A stretch of DNA of 64,000 nt from Azorinus chamasolen (taxonomy: Eukaryota; Mollusca; Bivalvia; Cardiida; Solecurtidae), in assembly GCA_963576725.1 (NCBI GenBank), contig OY755241.1:73234999-73298998 (forward strand), in the 5' to 3' direction. The notes beneath the pieces are model-generated. The model worked only from the letters and a program-made list of their open reading frames with translations, was not told the DNA's origin and ran no database searches. Below are positions 1-10,750 of this stretch, in pieces (the stretch's first letter is position 1; every line of letters starts with the position of its first letter). The position numbers and the translations under genes were made by a program.

Positions 1-520
1 TTGGTATGTAGCATCATCTATTGGTCCTCTACAAAGATTGTTCAAATTATGATCCCTTGACCAAAATGGCCCCGCCCGGGGGCTTATCAGTTTTTCATAA
101 AAAGCTTCTTCTCTGAAACCGTAAGGCCTAGACCTTGGATATTTGGTATGTAGCATCATCTAATGGTCCTCTACAAAGATTGTTCAAACTATGACCCCCG
201 GATCAAAAATGGCCCCGGCCCCTGGCTTATCAGTTTTTCATAGGAAAATCTTTAAAAATCTTCTCCTAAACTGTAAGGCCAAGACCTTTGAAATTTAGTA
301 TTTATTATCATCTAATGGTTTTCTACCAAGATTGTTCAAATTATTACCCCTGGACCAAAACGGCCCCGCCCCTTGCTTATCAGTTTTTCATAGGAAAATC
401 TTTAAAATCTCCTGTGAAATTGTAAGGGCAGGAACTTTGAAACTTATATGAAGCATCATCTAATGTTCCTTTATTTAGATTGTTCAAATTTGAAACTCAA
501 GGCCAAAAATTATGGCCCTT
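1..520. repeat. Degenerate tandem repeat, about 142-151 bp unit, about 3.5 copies
   Basis: Units begin near 1, 143, 294 and 444. Each has the order GTAGCATCATCTA, ATGGTCCTCTAC, AGATTGTTCAAA, a GGCCCCGCCC block, GGCTTATCAGTTTTTCATA and a CTGTAAGGCC block. Divergence between units is high and no frame stays open across them, so this is an old non-coding tandem repeat. A similar style of repeat recurs at 50997-51450. Confidence 0.75.
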
Positions 521-639
521 GGTTTCATATTGGCCCCAATCTGAAGCTTACTTATTTTTACATAGAAATACAGTGTATGCATATGTCTATAGTAACCAGG
601 TGAGCGATTTAGGGCCATCATGGCCCTCTTGTCAAACCT

Positions 640-834
640 TTGTAAGCAGAGCAGACCCAGATCAGATGGTTCTTGTAGGAGCTGTCCGATCAGGGGCGGC
701 TCTGTTTCTTTATGAAATTATAATATATCTACTTGACAATTTCTGCCATGGCCAAAAATCCTATGTTCATATGTCATTATAAAAGTTCAGCTAATGAATA
801 TTCATGATGTCATATGCAACAGGGAAAGGGTTAA
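640..834. mobile_element. MITE family B1, left part lost
   Basis: The hairpin arm AGCAGAGCAGACCCAGATCA (641-660) faces a degenerate partner ending in CTCTGTTTC (about 702-710). The copy runs to the terminal GGAAAGGGTTAA at 823-834. The other terminus is missing, so this is a truncated copy in reverse orientation. Confidence 0.6.
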
Positions 835-862
835 GATAAAGTGGATATGTATGGATATTATT

Positions 863-1382
863 AGTTCCCCACCGGTAACTGTTTGGGTTACCGGTTGGGG
901 GACTATAGGTTTGCTCGATTCCGTCCGTCTGTCACGCTTCGTGTCCGGGCCATATCTCCTACAAAGTTATGCCAAATTCATTATAACTTCACACATTGAA
1001 GAAGCATGGTGAGGGCTAGTGTCATGCACAAGGGCCATAACTCTAGTATCTATATTTTTGGAGTTATTCCCATTTTCATATTTTCTTGTCAAGTTAATAA
1101 CTCTTTATGTACTGGTTCAATTGATTTGAAAATTCTCATATGGATCAAGCATGATGAGGTGTAATGTCATGCACAAGGGCAATAACTCTAGCATCAATAT
1201 TTTTGAGTTACTCCCCTTTTACATATTTTCTTGTTGGGACAATAAATTCTTATTTACTGATTCAATGTATGAAAGTAGGTACTAATACCATTCAGGTGGT
1301 CATGTATATACCATGGTCAACCACACCATGGGTGGGTGGGCTGGGGAGAGTGGAGGGTTTTTTTTCAGTCCGGTGGGGGACT
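863..1382. mobile_element. Non-autonomous element with AGTYCCCCACCGG inverted ends
   Basis: The left end AGTTCCCCACCGG (863-875) matches the reverse complement of the right end CCGGTGGGGGACT (1370-1382). The left end also folds back on GTTACCGGTTGGGGGACT at 886-903. The interior holds two diverged copies of a 'GTCATGCACAAGGGC...ATAACTCT' block (about 1019-1090 and 1167-1230). No coding capacity is evident. The superfamily is not recognised. Confidence 0.45.
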
Positions 1383-1497
1383 CATGTCTTGCATAGCAAT
1401 ACAACATGCCCTTGTTTTTCATATCAATGACAAAATCACAAACAAAGAAATTTGTGACAATGCCAAAAGCTGCAGAAAGATATGTATTTTATTTCAT

Positions 1498-1580
1498 AAG
1501 CAAGCAGAGCAGAACCTGATAAGAAAGTTCCTGAAGGAGCTATCTAATCTGGATCATCTGTTTGCCCAGGTTTTTTGTAA
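1498..1580. repeat. Decayed family B hairpin
   Basis: AGCAAGCAGAGCAGAACCTG followed by a centre GTTCCTGAAGGAGC and TAATCTGGATCATCTGTTTG is a degenerate form of the family B hairpin. No termini are recognisable. Confidence 0.5.
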
Positions 1581-1758
1581 AGGAGTATCCCTGAGGTAAG
1601 GGGTCATACGCAGGTGGTGGCTTAATGTTTGTTTGCAGTTTGTTGTCTAAGCCATTTATTGTCCCCAATTTGTTCATCAATTAATACTCTTTAACATCCA
1701 TCGTCTTAAATTATCTTAATCAAACTAGGAATGAATGAGTATTGCAAAAGAAATTGTG

Positions 1759-1853
1759 ATCATCCAGCATCCATCCATCCATCTGTTCATCCGTCCATCT
1801 GTCTATAGGTCTGTCTGTCTGTCCATCCGACATCCGTCCGTCAACTTTTGCTT
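1759..1853. repeat. Simple repeat (ATCC)n / (TCTG)n
   Basis: Runs of CATCCATCCATC, then GTCTGTCTGTC and CATCCGTCCGTC. Low-complexity sequence with no gene content. Confidence 0.85.
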
Positions 1854-2699
1854 TGACAATATAGGTGCCACCATGGCCCTCTTGTTTATACATCTCCTAA
1901 ACTGTAAATGGATTTTCACCAAATTTTATTGGAATGATGTGCAGGTGACCCTCCATGAAAGTTAATTGGTCAGTTCCATTGCATAAGTAGGTCATAGGAG
2001 CTAAAATAGATTTTAATGATGAATTTCTTTAAATGACATCTAAACCACTGGGTAGATTTTAACCAACTTTCACAGTATCTTCAGCTGACCTTCCATGTAA
2101 CTTATATAAATCGTTCCAGTTCATTGTTGATCAGACAAGCTAAATAGTAGATTTATTTTAATTTTTTTTCAACCATTTCCAGTTCAATATTAATGTAAGA
2201 TAATAATGATGACACCATGAAAAATGATTAGATTATTTTATAATGGCATATGAACACACAACATGTTGGCCTCATACATAAACTATATAATCGGATCTAT
2301 TATAATTTATTAAACAAACCAGAGATCTATATGTCTGAACAAACAAAGCAGATCCTGAGCAAACTAGCTGCTGCTGTAGGAACTCTCTGCATGTTTGCAT
2401 GAAGGATTAAATCATGTGTGTCTGTTGCATAAGTAGATTGATTAACTGGGTGAGCAACACATGAACAATATGACTTTCCTGTTAAGTAATTCAACATAGT
2501 AGACGGGCAGTCATACTGGATACATGTATTAATTTGGTAGATTTTGCCGAATTTTCAATAAATATATAGATAATAAATATGATAAAAAGTCCATGTAAAT
2601 GTTATCAACTTAAGTATGCTGCTTGAAGGTATCTGCTTTATTTTTTTTGGTGTGTGCGGGCATGTTAAGGAATGGGGAAAGTGGGACGGGGGTAATTTA

Positions 2700-2938
2700 T
2701 TAACCCTTTCCCTGTTCTATATTTCAATACCTACTGAATATTCATTAACAAAATAGTTATAAATAAATATGAAAGGTGGAACATTGTAGACATTTCAGAG
2801 GGCAAATAAACAGATCTATCACTTACTACTAGCAAACAGAGCAGACCCTGATCAGACGGCTCCTCTAGGAGCCGTCTGATCTGGGTCTACTCTGTTTGCA
2901 AATGCGTGAAAACACGTTTACATAAGGGAAATGGTTAA
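2700..2938. mobile_element. MITE family B2, essentially complete
   Basis: Bounded by TTAACCCTTTCCC (2700-2712) and GGGAAATGGTTAA (2926-2938). The central hairpin has arms GCAAACAGAGCAGACCCTGA and reverse complement around GGCTCCTCTAGGAGCC. TTAA at both borders fits piggyBac-like target choice. About 1.9 kb of sequence on the left side (1.85-2.70 kb) and 0.75 kb on the right (2.94-3.69 kb) shows no other feature I recognise. Confidence 0.85.
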
Positions 2939-3702
2939 AAACCAATTTAGCTGCTGAGTGATGTCACAAAAAATAAGAGGCTTAAATCGGTATTTAAGGT
3001 AGATCTACATATTTAAATATAAAAAACAAGCCGATTTTTATTTTATTTAACCATGTATGGTTTGTTGATATCAATACAGGATTACATTCGTACTAAAATC
3101 AGTTTTAACGTGCAGCAGGTGCGAGTAGAATCGTTGCCGAAAGGAGCGTATGTTCGCTTTGGTAATATTATTTTGAACATCTCTTGTACAAAATATCCCG
3201 TAATTTCACATCCTAGCGATGAATAGTAACATAGTTGGACGCTAAGTAGCAATTTCAATGAGACACAAGCAAGGTTTTACGCAAGCGTAAAATGGCTGCG
3301 TAACGTCTTTAAGCAGGATAGAAGAAAAAGAGGGAGCAATATTGTTTAGTAGTTTAAATTAACAGATACATTGGGAAAACATGACTGTAATGTATAAATT
3401 AACAGCAGAAACGGGGGAATGTTTTAAGGAGCCATGATGCATAATACCTGTGTATGACACCAATAATACACATTACCACGAAGTAAATACAGATCAATGG
3501 TATTCATGCACAATTGTGAAATATTCAAAACGGTCAACAAAACCACGAGTAAAAGGTCTCAGCTAAATAACTATACCAAAGACAAAATTCAAACAAAGGA
3601 CTTATACTTTTACAATATTTGTGTACAGAATTATGTTTAACCCAAAAGCACGTAAACTAAGGATGCTAACAAAAAAAATGAGAGAAAAAAATAATGCTTC
3701 CG

Positions 3703-3785
3703 CCGAGGATCGAACCCGCGACCTCACATTTCCTAGGCCACCGTTATAACCCCTCGACTACGCTGACTGCTACAAGTGGTGCGTG
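3703..3785 (-). repeat. tRNA-derived sequence (SINE head or tRNA relic)
   Basis: On the minus strand an A-box-like TAGTCGAGGGG is followed about 35 bp later by a B-box-like GGTTCGATCCT, the spacing of a tRNA promoter. The 5' and 3' acceptor strands do not pair, so this is not a working tRNA gene. A SINE head is the simplest reading, although no tail was identified. Confidence 0.55.
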
Positions 3786-4149
3786 CTTTTAAATGATTTA
3801 TACCCAATACACTAGCATTTTCTATGGCAGAAAAGAAGCAAATAACCTCGACAAAAATATTTGTCCCCGCTAACAAAAAATGTATGAATCAAAATAAGTA
3901 AAATAAATGAATGTATATAAATAAAAGCTTGTCTAACAGTAACCCATAGTTATTAAAAAAGATTGGCTTTTATAGAAACACAGGAACGCAGAAACGCATG
4001 GTCAAAATTCAAAGCCGTATAATTGTGGGCTGCTTTCAGCAGCCCAATAAACTATTGAATGGGAAATATTACACGGTGAATATGCAGACACACCTTTCTA
4101 TCACGCCCGCGCCTGCGACGGAAGTGTGTGTGGCTATGGAATAATCCTA

Positions 4150-4313
4150 CCTCAGTTGTGAAGAGGACTTACGAATTTCGCAGCTACGAAGTTCGCAAGT
4201 GACTTTCGTACGAACGTGTTAGTGAAACGCTCGTAACTTTTTTCGTACGAACTTCGTAAGCAAAATTCTTAAGCCTACGAAGTTCGTAAGTTACGAAGTT
4301 TAGTGAAACGGCC
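4150..4313. repeat. Palindrome-rich TTACGAA repeat that truncates the integrase ORF
   Basis: Dense inverted copies of CTTACGAA / TTCGTAAG and CTACGAAGTTCG, together with AGTGAAACG blocks. The sequence character changes sharply at about 4313, exactly where the OTU homology of the minus-strand reading frame stops. The repeat probably inserted there, or replaced the downstream coding sequence. Confidence 0.6.
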
Positions 4314-5731
4314 GCCTGGTGTTTAATGGCAGTAAACTGGCAGTTACCGTTTGGTTCGGGGTTCAACAACACTTTTACACAATCTGGAAATTCTGCGTGA
4401 AGCATCTGAATGTTGGCAGCGTTGTTTAATACCTGATAAAAGCGTTCGCGGTGCTGTTTCTTTCTAGACTTTTCATTGCGAAATATCTGTAAATGTTTGT
4501 TTATTTTTCGTTGTTTGTGGTTTTCCCCAGCGAGCGTTAAGCTAGTGATATTTTCTACTCCAACCCACTGTCGAGCGGCTACATTGGTTCCGCATTTTGG
4601 ATTTTTGAATTGTACCAGATATCTTCTTCCAGACTTGTTGTCTAGTATCACACCACTGACGATGTATCGCTTTGTCGGAACCCTTGACTTAGTAAAAGGG
4701 ATCTTCAGTAATACCCTTTCCCCGATCTTGTATTTGCTTGGTCTTTTTGCGCCTTTGAGCTGTCGCCTGCGAAATGATTTGTTTGCTTTAGCCATCTGTT
4801 GTTTAATTTTCTTCCTAGTCAACATTTGCCCACGGCTATGGTTTCTACCATGGTAGACCTGAAATGGCGTCAGATTCCCTAGAATTCTCTTAGAACTCGT
4901 ATTTATGGAATGAGCGATGTGCTTTAAGTCACTGACCCAGTTAAAACCTTGTTTTCTTCTAAAGGCAAATGTGATTTTTCTTTTTAATGACTGGTGGGAT
5001 CTTTCACATTTTCCCTGTGTCTGCGGGTAATAAGGACGGCCGTGAATCATTCTGATGTTGTGTTTTTCAAGTAACAACTTCATCGCCTTTCCTTGAAATT
5101 CAAGACCATTGTCGCACTGTATGGTTCCTGGAGACCCGTGAACTAACATTGCTTTTTCTAGCGCGGTTGCTACTTCATCTGTGGTCTTAGACGTCAGTGC
5201 CTGTGGCATAATGTATCTTGAATGAACATCAAGTACTTGTAATATGAACTTGTATGTAGACTTTTTATATTTAACCTCGAAGCCTTTCATGCTCACAATG
5301 TCAATTTGCCATCGCTGATTAGGACTCGAAGCTTTTACAGTTTTGGGCAACGGCTTATTTTTAAACACCGGATAGTGTTTGTGATGGTAAGAGCTACGGT
5401 GAAGTATTGCTGCAATACGCCTCTCACTGAAACCTGTATAGCATTGCTTTAGTTTATTGTAGAGAACACGCGAACCACAGCCATTAATCTCTTTGAAGGT
5501 TTTTTCAACATAATGTGGCAACTCTTCATCGATAATTACAATTTTACCATTACAGAGCAGACGTCCTCCCTTATTGATAGAAAAGTCATTTCTCTTCCTG
5601 TACAAATTCAACGCCTGGATCTGATCTTGTGTTCTCCCTTCCACCGGAACATTAAATACACCCTTTAACTTGGCAACAATTACGTCGTACTTGGATTTTG
5701 AAATACATCCTAGGGACACGTTTTCCGTCAT
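4184..5731 (-). CDS. DDE integrase with truncated OTU domain (Ginger/KRBA2-like)
   Basis: An uninterrupted reading frame for a retroviral-type integrase core. Seen directly: WQID with Asp144, CDNGLEF with Asp207 and KCERS with Glu243, counting from the Met at 5731, which is exact DD35E spacing. A basic linker follows, then a GPY/F-like module near residues 335-385. Near residue 461 is PNGNCQF, which resembles the DGNC start of an OTU cysteine protease, with Asn replacing the usual Asp. About ten residues later the frame enters a palindromic repeat, so the last 40 residues are spurious and the OTU domain is lost. Integrase plus OTU is known from Ginger-type DNA transposons and KRBA2-like genes. 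I chose the Met at 5731 because an acceptor-like tract (ATCATACTTTCAG) lies 16 bp before it; the frame stays open to 5776. It could be a recent transposon or a co-opted gene. No terminal repeats were found. Confidence 0.75.
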   Translation of the reverse strand: MTENVSLGCISKSKYDVIVAKLKGVFNVPVEGRTQDQIQALNLYRKRNDFSINKGGRLLCNGKIVIIDEELPHYVEKTFKEINGCGSRVLYNKLKQCYTGFSERRIAAILHRSSYHHKHYPVFKNKPLPKTVKASSPNQRWQIDIVSMKGFEVKYKKSTYKFILQVLDVHSRYIMPQALTSKTTDEVATALEKAMLVHGSPGTIQCDNGLEFQGKAMKLLLEKHNIRMIHGRPYYPQTQGKCERSHQSLKRKITFAFRRKQGFNWVSDLKHIAHSINTSSKRILGNLTPFQVYHGRNHSRGQMLTRKKIKQQMAKANKSFRRRQLKGAKRPSKYKIGERVLLKIPFTKSRVPTKRYIVSGVILDNKSGRRYLVQFKNPKCGTNVAARQWVGVENITSLTLAGENHKQRKINKHLQIFRNEKSRKKQHRERFYQVLNNAANIQMLHAEFPDCVKVLLNPEPNGNCQFTAIKHQAAVSLNFVTYELRRLKNFAYEVRTKKVTSVSLTRSYESHLRTS

Positions 5732-5930
5732 TATGCCAAAGAGAGATCTGAAAGTATGATAAAAAAGTCTTAGCAATGTGTTTCTATTTCACGCCTTTTA
5801 CCTGTCGTTAAGATTCGTCTATACACAGTAACGTACAAAAAGAATTCGCTAAATGACGTTTCTCCATATATTAACATTCATTTCTCAGTTCGCTTGATGA
5901 TTTTCCCGATATAATTTCTCAAACAAACTA

Positions 5931-6233
5931 CTGTTGAACTTCGATATCTCCAACTTCAAAGGCCGATACAAATACGTTTGCGATAACAGAAGTTCGAGTT
6001 ATCCGATTTCTGATCTGGACAATTTCGTAAGTTCACAGTTGAATGCAAGTCTAAAGTAATGCTGAAAGTTCCTGTAGGAGCTTTCCGCATTACTTTAGAC
6101 CTGCATTAAGCTATTGCATGTGTTTCTAGATACGTGTAGAGATACAGTTTAGAAAAATAAACGGATAAACTTTTAGTTCGGGTTATCCCGAAGTTTGAGT
6201 TATCCGAGTTCGAGATATCGCAGTTCAACTGTA
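5931..6233. mobile_element. MITE, E-type core with different TIRs (E2)
   Basis: Ends TACTGTTGAACTTCGATATC and, at the right, GATATCGCAGTTCAACTGTA are near-perfect inverted repeats with TA borders, as in Tc1/mariner elements. The centre (about 6045-6115) has the E-family hairpin, AAGTAATGCTGAAAGTTCC then GTAGGAGCTTTCCGCATTAC, followed by CCTGCATTAAGCTA. So the E core sits inside different termini. Confidence 0.75.
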
Positions 6234-6703
6234 TATGAATTTTACATCGTTAGAATCAGACATGAATAACGAAATAAACATTCAATAATTTAGATTAATT
6301 GGGTTACTCTCAAGCCTTTCATCCATCCATTCAATTCGTCATAAACCTTGTGCATATAGTTTGGACGAGACGTTGAATAACTCAACTTCTTATTATGTTC
6401 AATTAGTTTACACTCTTACTGCATTTTTCTAATTTTGAAGCAGATGACATTTTATTTTAACTAAAACTGAGCAAAAATATTTTCTCGTATTACATTTATG
6501 ACAGCGTGGGTAAACACTTCGTGAACATATCGCAAACACATCGCGAGCCTTATAACTTGATGTTCTATTCTGCGAGGAGCCAACTCTTAAAATAGATATT
6601 ACATTTACCTTATTACTAGTATATTACTATTATATTATTTATTATAAAATTCAATAAGTTCATGCTACATGTACCAAAACAAGAAAATATACATTGTACT
6701 TAC

Positions 6704-6910
6704 ATATTCCATGTGCAACCTTAACGTCTTCCTCCCTCGGCATGACTCCCTAAAATGATCAGTTCCGCACTTTTATTTTCCGTCTCGTTTTTCCTTTTTC
6801 TGCAGACTCCGCCCTTCAGTATTTTTTTTCAAAAACACCGACGATTCTCAGAGGTAGGAAGGGTGCATTCAAAAAGCTTTAATGTGAAAACCCGCTCAAA
6901 TATAAAAAAG
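6704..6910 (-). promoter_or_regulatory. Candidate promoter and leader exon upstream of the integrase ORF
   Basis: On the minus strand a TTTTTTATATTT stretch (about 6898-6909) and a GGGCGG box (about 6809-6814) precede an ATG at 6743. That ATG opens a 13-codon frame ending at a good donor, ATAT|GTAAGT, at 6704/6703. A CACGTG plus ATTGG pair lies further upstream near 7043-7054. Splicing to the acceptor before 5747 would not keep this frame (exon phase 1 against a need for phase 2), so any leader would be untranslated. This is suggestive only. 6240-6690 and 7150-7870 show nothing else I recognise. Confidence 0.25.
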
Positions 6911-7873
6911 ATGCCGCGTCGATTCAAAGAAGGCTCGGTAAAATAACGACTCGGCTGTTTTACAGGCTGTTTAAGTGAGGTTTGAACATCAAAAATCATT
7001 TGAGGTTTTGATCTCCACCCGTCCCTGTCCAAAACCACGGCGACCAATCACGTGACTCTAACCTTCTACTTTTGGTTTATATGTTTTTTCAATCTCTTTT
7101 AAAAGTCGAAGTGTGTCCACAGGACACGAAAACCGCCTCTTCAACAGCCTTGTGAGTTGTCACAAAACAAGATACAACCACCTATACATCACATTTTGTA
7201 TTCATAAAGTGTTATACATGTAGTGCAGAGGATAAAATATAGCAATGATACAACAGGAGTGTAGACGATTTGATAAGAATAATGCCAAAGGTCAATATTA
7301 GGGCCATAAATAGTTCCGAAACAGTTACGCGTCACACATTTATCGCGATATCAATCCACAAGTTAAATTTGTTAATCTTAGATGCTTTTGTTCCAAGAAC
7401 GATATTAGGAGAATAAGGTCATCAATGTCAATTTCAGGATAATTCCGTTACTATGGTGAAAGAGATACATATACGCTTTCGGACACACCGACATGCAAAT
7501 CTCGAACATAAAGACGTGAATACGGAAAGTGTAGGGATAAAAGCAGTGTGATTCCTGAAATCACAATAGTGCAATTCAGATATAAAGCTTTTCTCCGCCA
7601 CACTACTTAATCCTGACGAATGCATATTCTCTGAAACAAGTTTGACACAAAATTTGGATGGTTCACCTTTCCTTCAAAGTTTAGTTAGTTCAAACATATT
7701 TATTTCCACTTTGAATACATGTAACAGTATGATATGACAATAACGGTGATAATATGAAATAGGTCGAAATGGATCGAACCGAAAGCACATATGCTTATTC
7801 GGGTTCTTTTATTTTATATATTCGGTAATTGGATAATTCCTTATATCATAATTTGTGTCACCATATACTACAG

Positions 7874-8216
7874 TACAGTCGACACTCATTAGCTTGAACT
7901 CTTTGCGAACTTCAATATAAGTTCGACTTAAAAGAACTCCATGATAAATGATATTTCAACACGCAATGCACGGGTACCGCATTACTTTTTAAAATTTCTT
8001 TTTGGTCAAATACACATGCTTCATTTGCATTGTTGAAAATGAAAACAGAATCCCAAGCAGTTTATGTACAGACCAGACGCCGAGTAGCTCTGTATCTGGT
8101 CTGGGTCAGAATTGATTGCAATTCAAATAACAGCTCAATTTGCAGTGACTTTCGTGGATTTCGGCATAAGCAGAAGTTCGACTGACCCAAGTTCGAGATA
8201 ACGAGGGTCGACTCAG
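7874..8216. mobile_element. TA-bounded MITE of the TACAGTCGAC type
   Basis: The left end TACAGTCGACACTCATTAGC, and a right end with GTTCGAGATAACGAGGGTCG (8191-8210) followed by ACTC, are diverged inverted repeats. The interior contains a hairpin, CAGACCAGACGCCGAGTAGC against CTGTATCTGGTCTGGGTC. It is related in ends to the element at 5931-6233. No coding capacity. Confidence 0.5.
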
Positions 8217-8431
8217 GGGATATTACTGTCATAAATATAATTCAGGGACAAAGCTACCCTATCCGATACTAATTCAATGTCCTGATGTCTGTTTAAGATC
8301 TCTCGTATCAACAATAGCAAAACCATCTATTGACATATATGTGAAAAATGCGTTGGTATTAGTAGGTCTTCAAAAAATGGGGTTAAAGTGCTACCGCATT
8401 TTTCACAGCAGGGTTTTGTGAAAAATGGGGC

Positions 8432-8507
8432 CGCAAATTTCACGCGTGTGAAAAATGCGTCAACCCATTTTTCACACGTGTGAAAAATGGGTGACGTGAA
8501 ATTTGCG
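8432..8507. repeat. Two-level palindrome centred on CACACGTGTG
   Basis: The inner 30-bp perfect palindrome (8463-8492) has half ACCCATTTTTCACAC. An outer pair, CGCAAATTTCACG (8432-8444) and CGTGAAATTTGCG (8495-8507), encloses it asymmetrically. Related ATTTTTCACA and GTGAAAAATG pieces lie at 8397-8430. The origin is unknown; it may be a small MITE. Confidence 0.6.
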
Positions 8508-8867
8508 ATTCAACAGAGCTTCATACCAAGATTATTTATCTGAAGTTTGGTTACATTCTGCCATGCGGTTTCAGAGGAGATGTCGTTTAAAGCAATTACT
8601 GACGAACGGGCGGACAGACAGAAAGATGGACGGGCTCACCTGTGGAAACATGGGTGATAATTGAGATAATGGTAAGAAAATAAAAATATGTTTTTCTATT
8701 GAACTGTAAATTACAACACCAGCATGACAACTGCAGTGCATTTCATGCCACAATTTGCCATAAAATTGCACAGAAAAAGAAGTATGCAATGAAAATGCAA
8801 AAGTTACTGGCCCTTACAGTAGAATATGTCTTATTAATTCATTGAACATAGAAGTTTTAAAAAGCAG

Positions 8868-8975
8868 ATGGTTGCTTAATTCAGGACAAAAGTGATGTAG
8901 AAGGCTCTTATATGAGCTTTCTGCATTAATGTTGACCTGCATTGAGCTACCACCTGCCTTATAGGTTCATAGTTA
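8868..8975. mobile_element. MITE family E core fragment
   Basis: GCAGATGGTTGCTTAATTCAG leads to a decayed centre GGCTCTTATATGAGC and then CCTGCATTGAGCTACCACCT, the standard E hairpin without its TACAGT termini. Confidence 0.55.
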
Positions 8976-9337
8976 CACCTCCTTTTTAGGGCCGCTTAAG
9001 CATGGGTCTGCTTACTTATATTTATCTGGAAATATCTGTAACCGAGCGAAAGATTTTAAAAACAGTATCGCTTTACATGAAAACTGATTTCAGAGTTCCA
9101 CAGACAAAACACGTCTGTAAATACAACAGAGCAATTCTGAAAACTGGTTCAAGCTTGGGCCGTATTTCACACCACAATTGTAAAGAAGCACCCTCTAGAA
9201 GCACGACAATTCTACCGATGACAGCATTTACAACCTAGAAATAATAAGACGACACTTCAAAACGACATTTAAAGAATCTAAAATTGTGCCAATATGACAA
9301 ACTACATGCAAGTACTGTTATATGTCCCTTTCGCAGT

Positions 9338-9465
9338 TGCTATGTAAATAATATGTGACCATTATGCAAATCGTACTCAACCTTTACGCAATTACCTTAC
9401 CTGTGACGCCTATGCCTGCAAATATTAAATTGCCCATACGCAAATCATGTGCGGTCTTATTGTAT
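9338..9465. repeat. Left remnant of a 22-24 bp minisatellite
   Basis: Degenerate units such as ATATGTGACCATTATGCAAA match the array at 16358-16745. The LINE between them appears to have split one array. Confidence 0.65.
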
Positions 9466-9868
9466 ACTAGATAGAATCTTTATTTACATCTCATCAATGC
9501 ACATTCAGCAAATATAAAAACATATACAATAAACATTTCAAATAGTGCATAGCCATTCCATAAAGGAATTATAAGAGATGGTAAAAATGACATTGCATGC
9601 CATATATAACACATATGTTTATAACATCACAGTATGACACAAATAAAATCGGATCACTGCAAATTGCAATAATGATCCAATATACCAAAACGGTCTAAAA
9701 AAAGAGTATAAAATGAAACAAGAATAATCAACAAAAGCAAGCTAAAGTACTCCTATGTTCAAAATCTACACCTGTTAAGAAAACTTAAAGATCAAAATGA
9801 TATGATACTATATCATATAAACATATCCGGAATATCAGATACCTAAAAAAATAAATAATAATAACAGT

Positions 9869-10750
9869 CTATTTACAAAGTGAAACTTGCCGTCTCTGTA
9901 AAATGTAAAAGCAGGTTTTGGCACAGTCCCTTATCACATCTGTGTTGGAAAACAGAAACACATATTTATTAAAATCATCTAAGTCTAAGAAATATTGACT
10001 AAAAGTACATGCTTTTCTAAACAACTCTTCCCTTAAATCACTGTACATATGGCATTTCAAAATCACATGCATTTCACTTTCTACTGTATTGTCCAGACAC
10101 AATGGGCAAACTCTACTCTCTTCACTAAGACCCTCATAACGGCCAGTTTCAATCCGAATTGGAGCAACACCCAATCTCAATTTACAAAAAGCCGACCATT
10201 GCAAAGGCGGGATTACCATTTTACAGTATTGCTCTGTAGAGAAGTTGAATTTAAAACTCTTGTACAATCTAAGCTTGCTACGACCACGGCCAGATGTGCC
10301 AACATAACTGTTAATTCTACGCAGCCAGTTACTAATGAAATTAACAACCGTTTTAGTCTCAACAATTTGAGAAAATGACCGAGCGATCGGATATTCCAAA
10401 CGACGGTATATATTCAAGTCGTTCTCATAAAAATATGACTTAACTTTATTGTACCAATTTTTACAAGAACGATTTGATTTTCTATATGACCAAAGTGTCA
10501 CGTGTTTATTAACCCTTAACCTCTCCATACACGATAAATGTGACCAGTACAAAGCAATACATTTCCATTGACGGACCAAAGGTGGCTTCCAGCCCATTTC
10601 CCCAGCTACTCCATCATTCGACGTGTATTTGCCCACACCTAAAAAGAATCGCTGGGCTCTGTTATGGACGGATTCTATACAAGAATATGTTTTATAACCC
10701 CATATAGAAGCACTATAATCAATAACTGGCCACACAACCGAGTCGTACAA
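9869..10750 (-). pseudogene. LINE ORF2, C-terminal region
   Basis: A 293-codon open segment continuing ORF2 after a frameshift near 10.7 kb. The visible signature is CPLCLDNTVESEMHVILKC at about residues 217-235, the CxxC...H...C motif found at the C terminus of many LINE ORF2 proteins. The frame ends at a stop followed by an A/T-rich 3' UTR of roughly 400 bp to the element end. Confidence 0.8.

Noticed and set aside
6755..7047. Two overlapping small frames on opposite strands
   Set aside because: No homology, codon bias or splice support; the stretch reads better as possible promoter sequence, and even that is weak.
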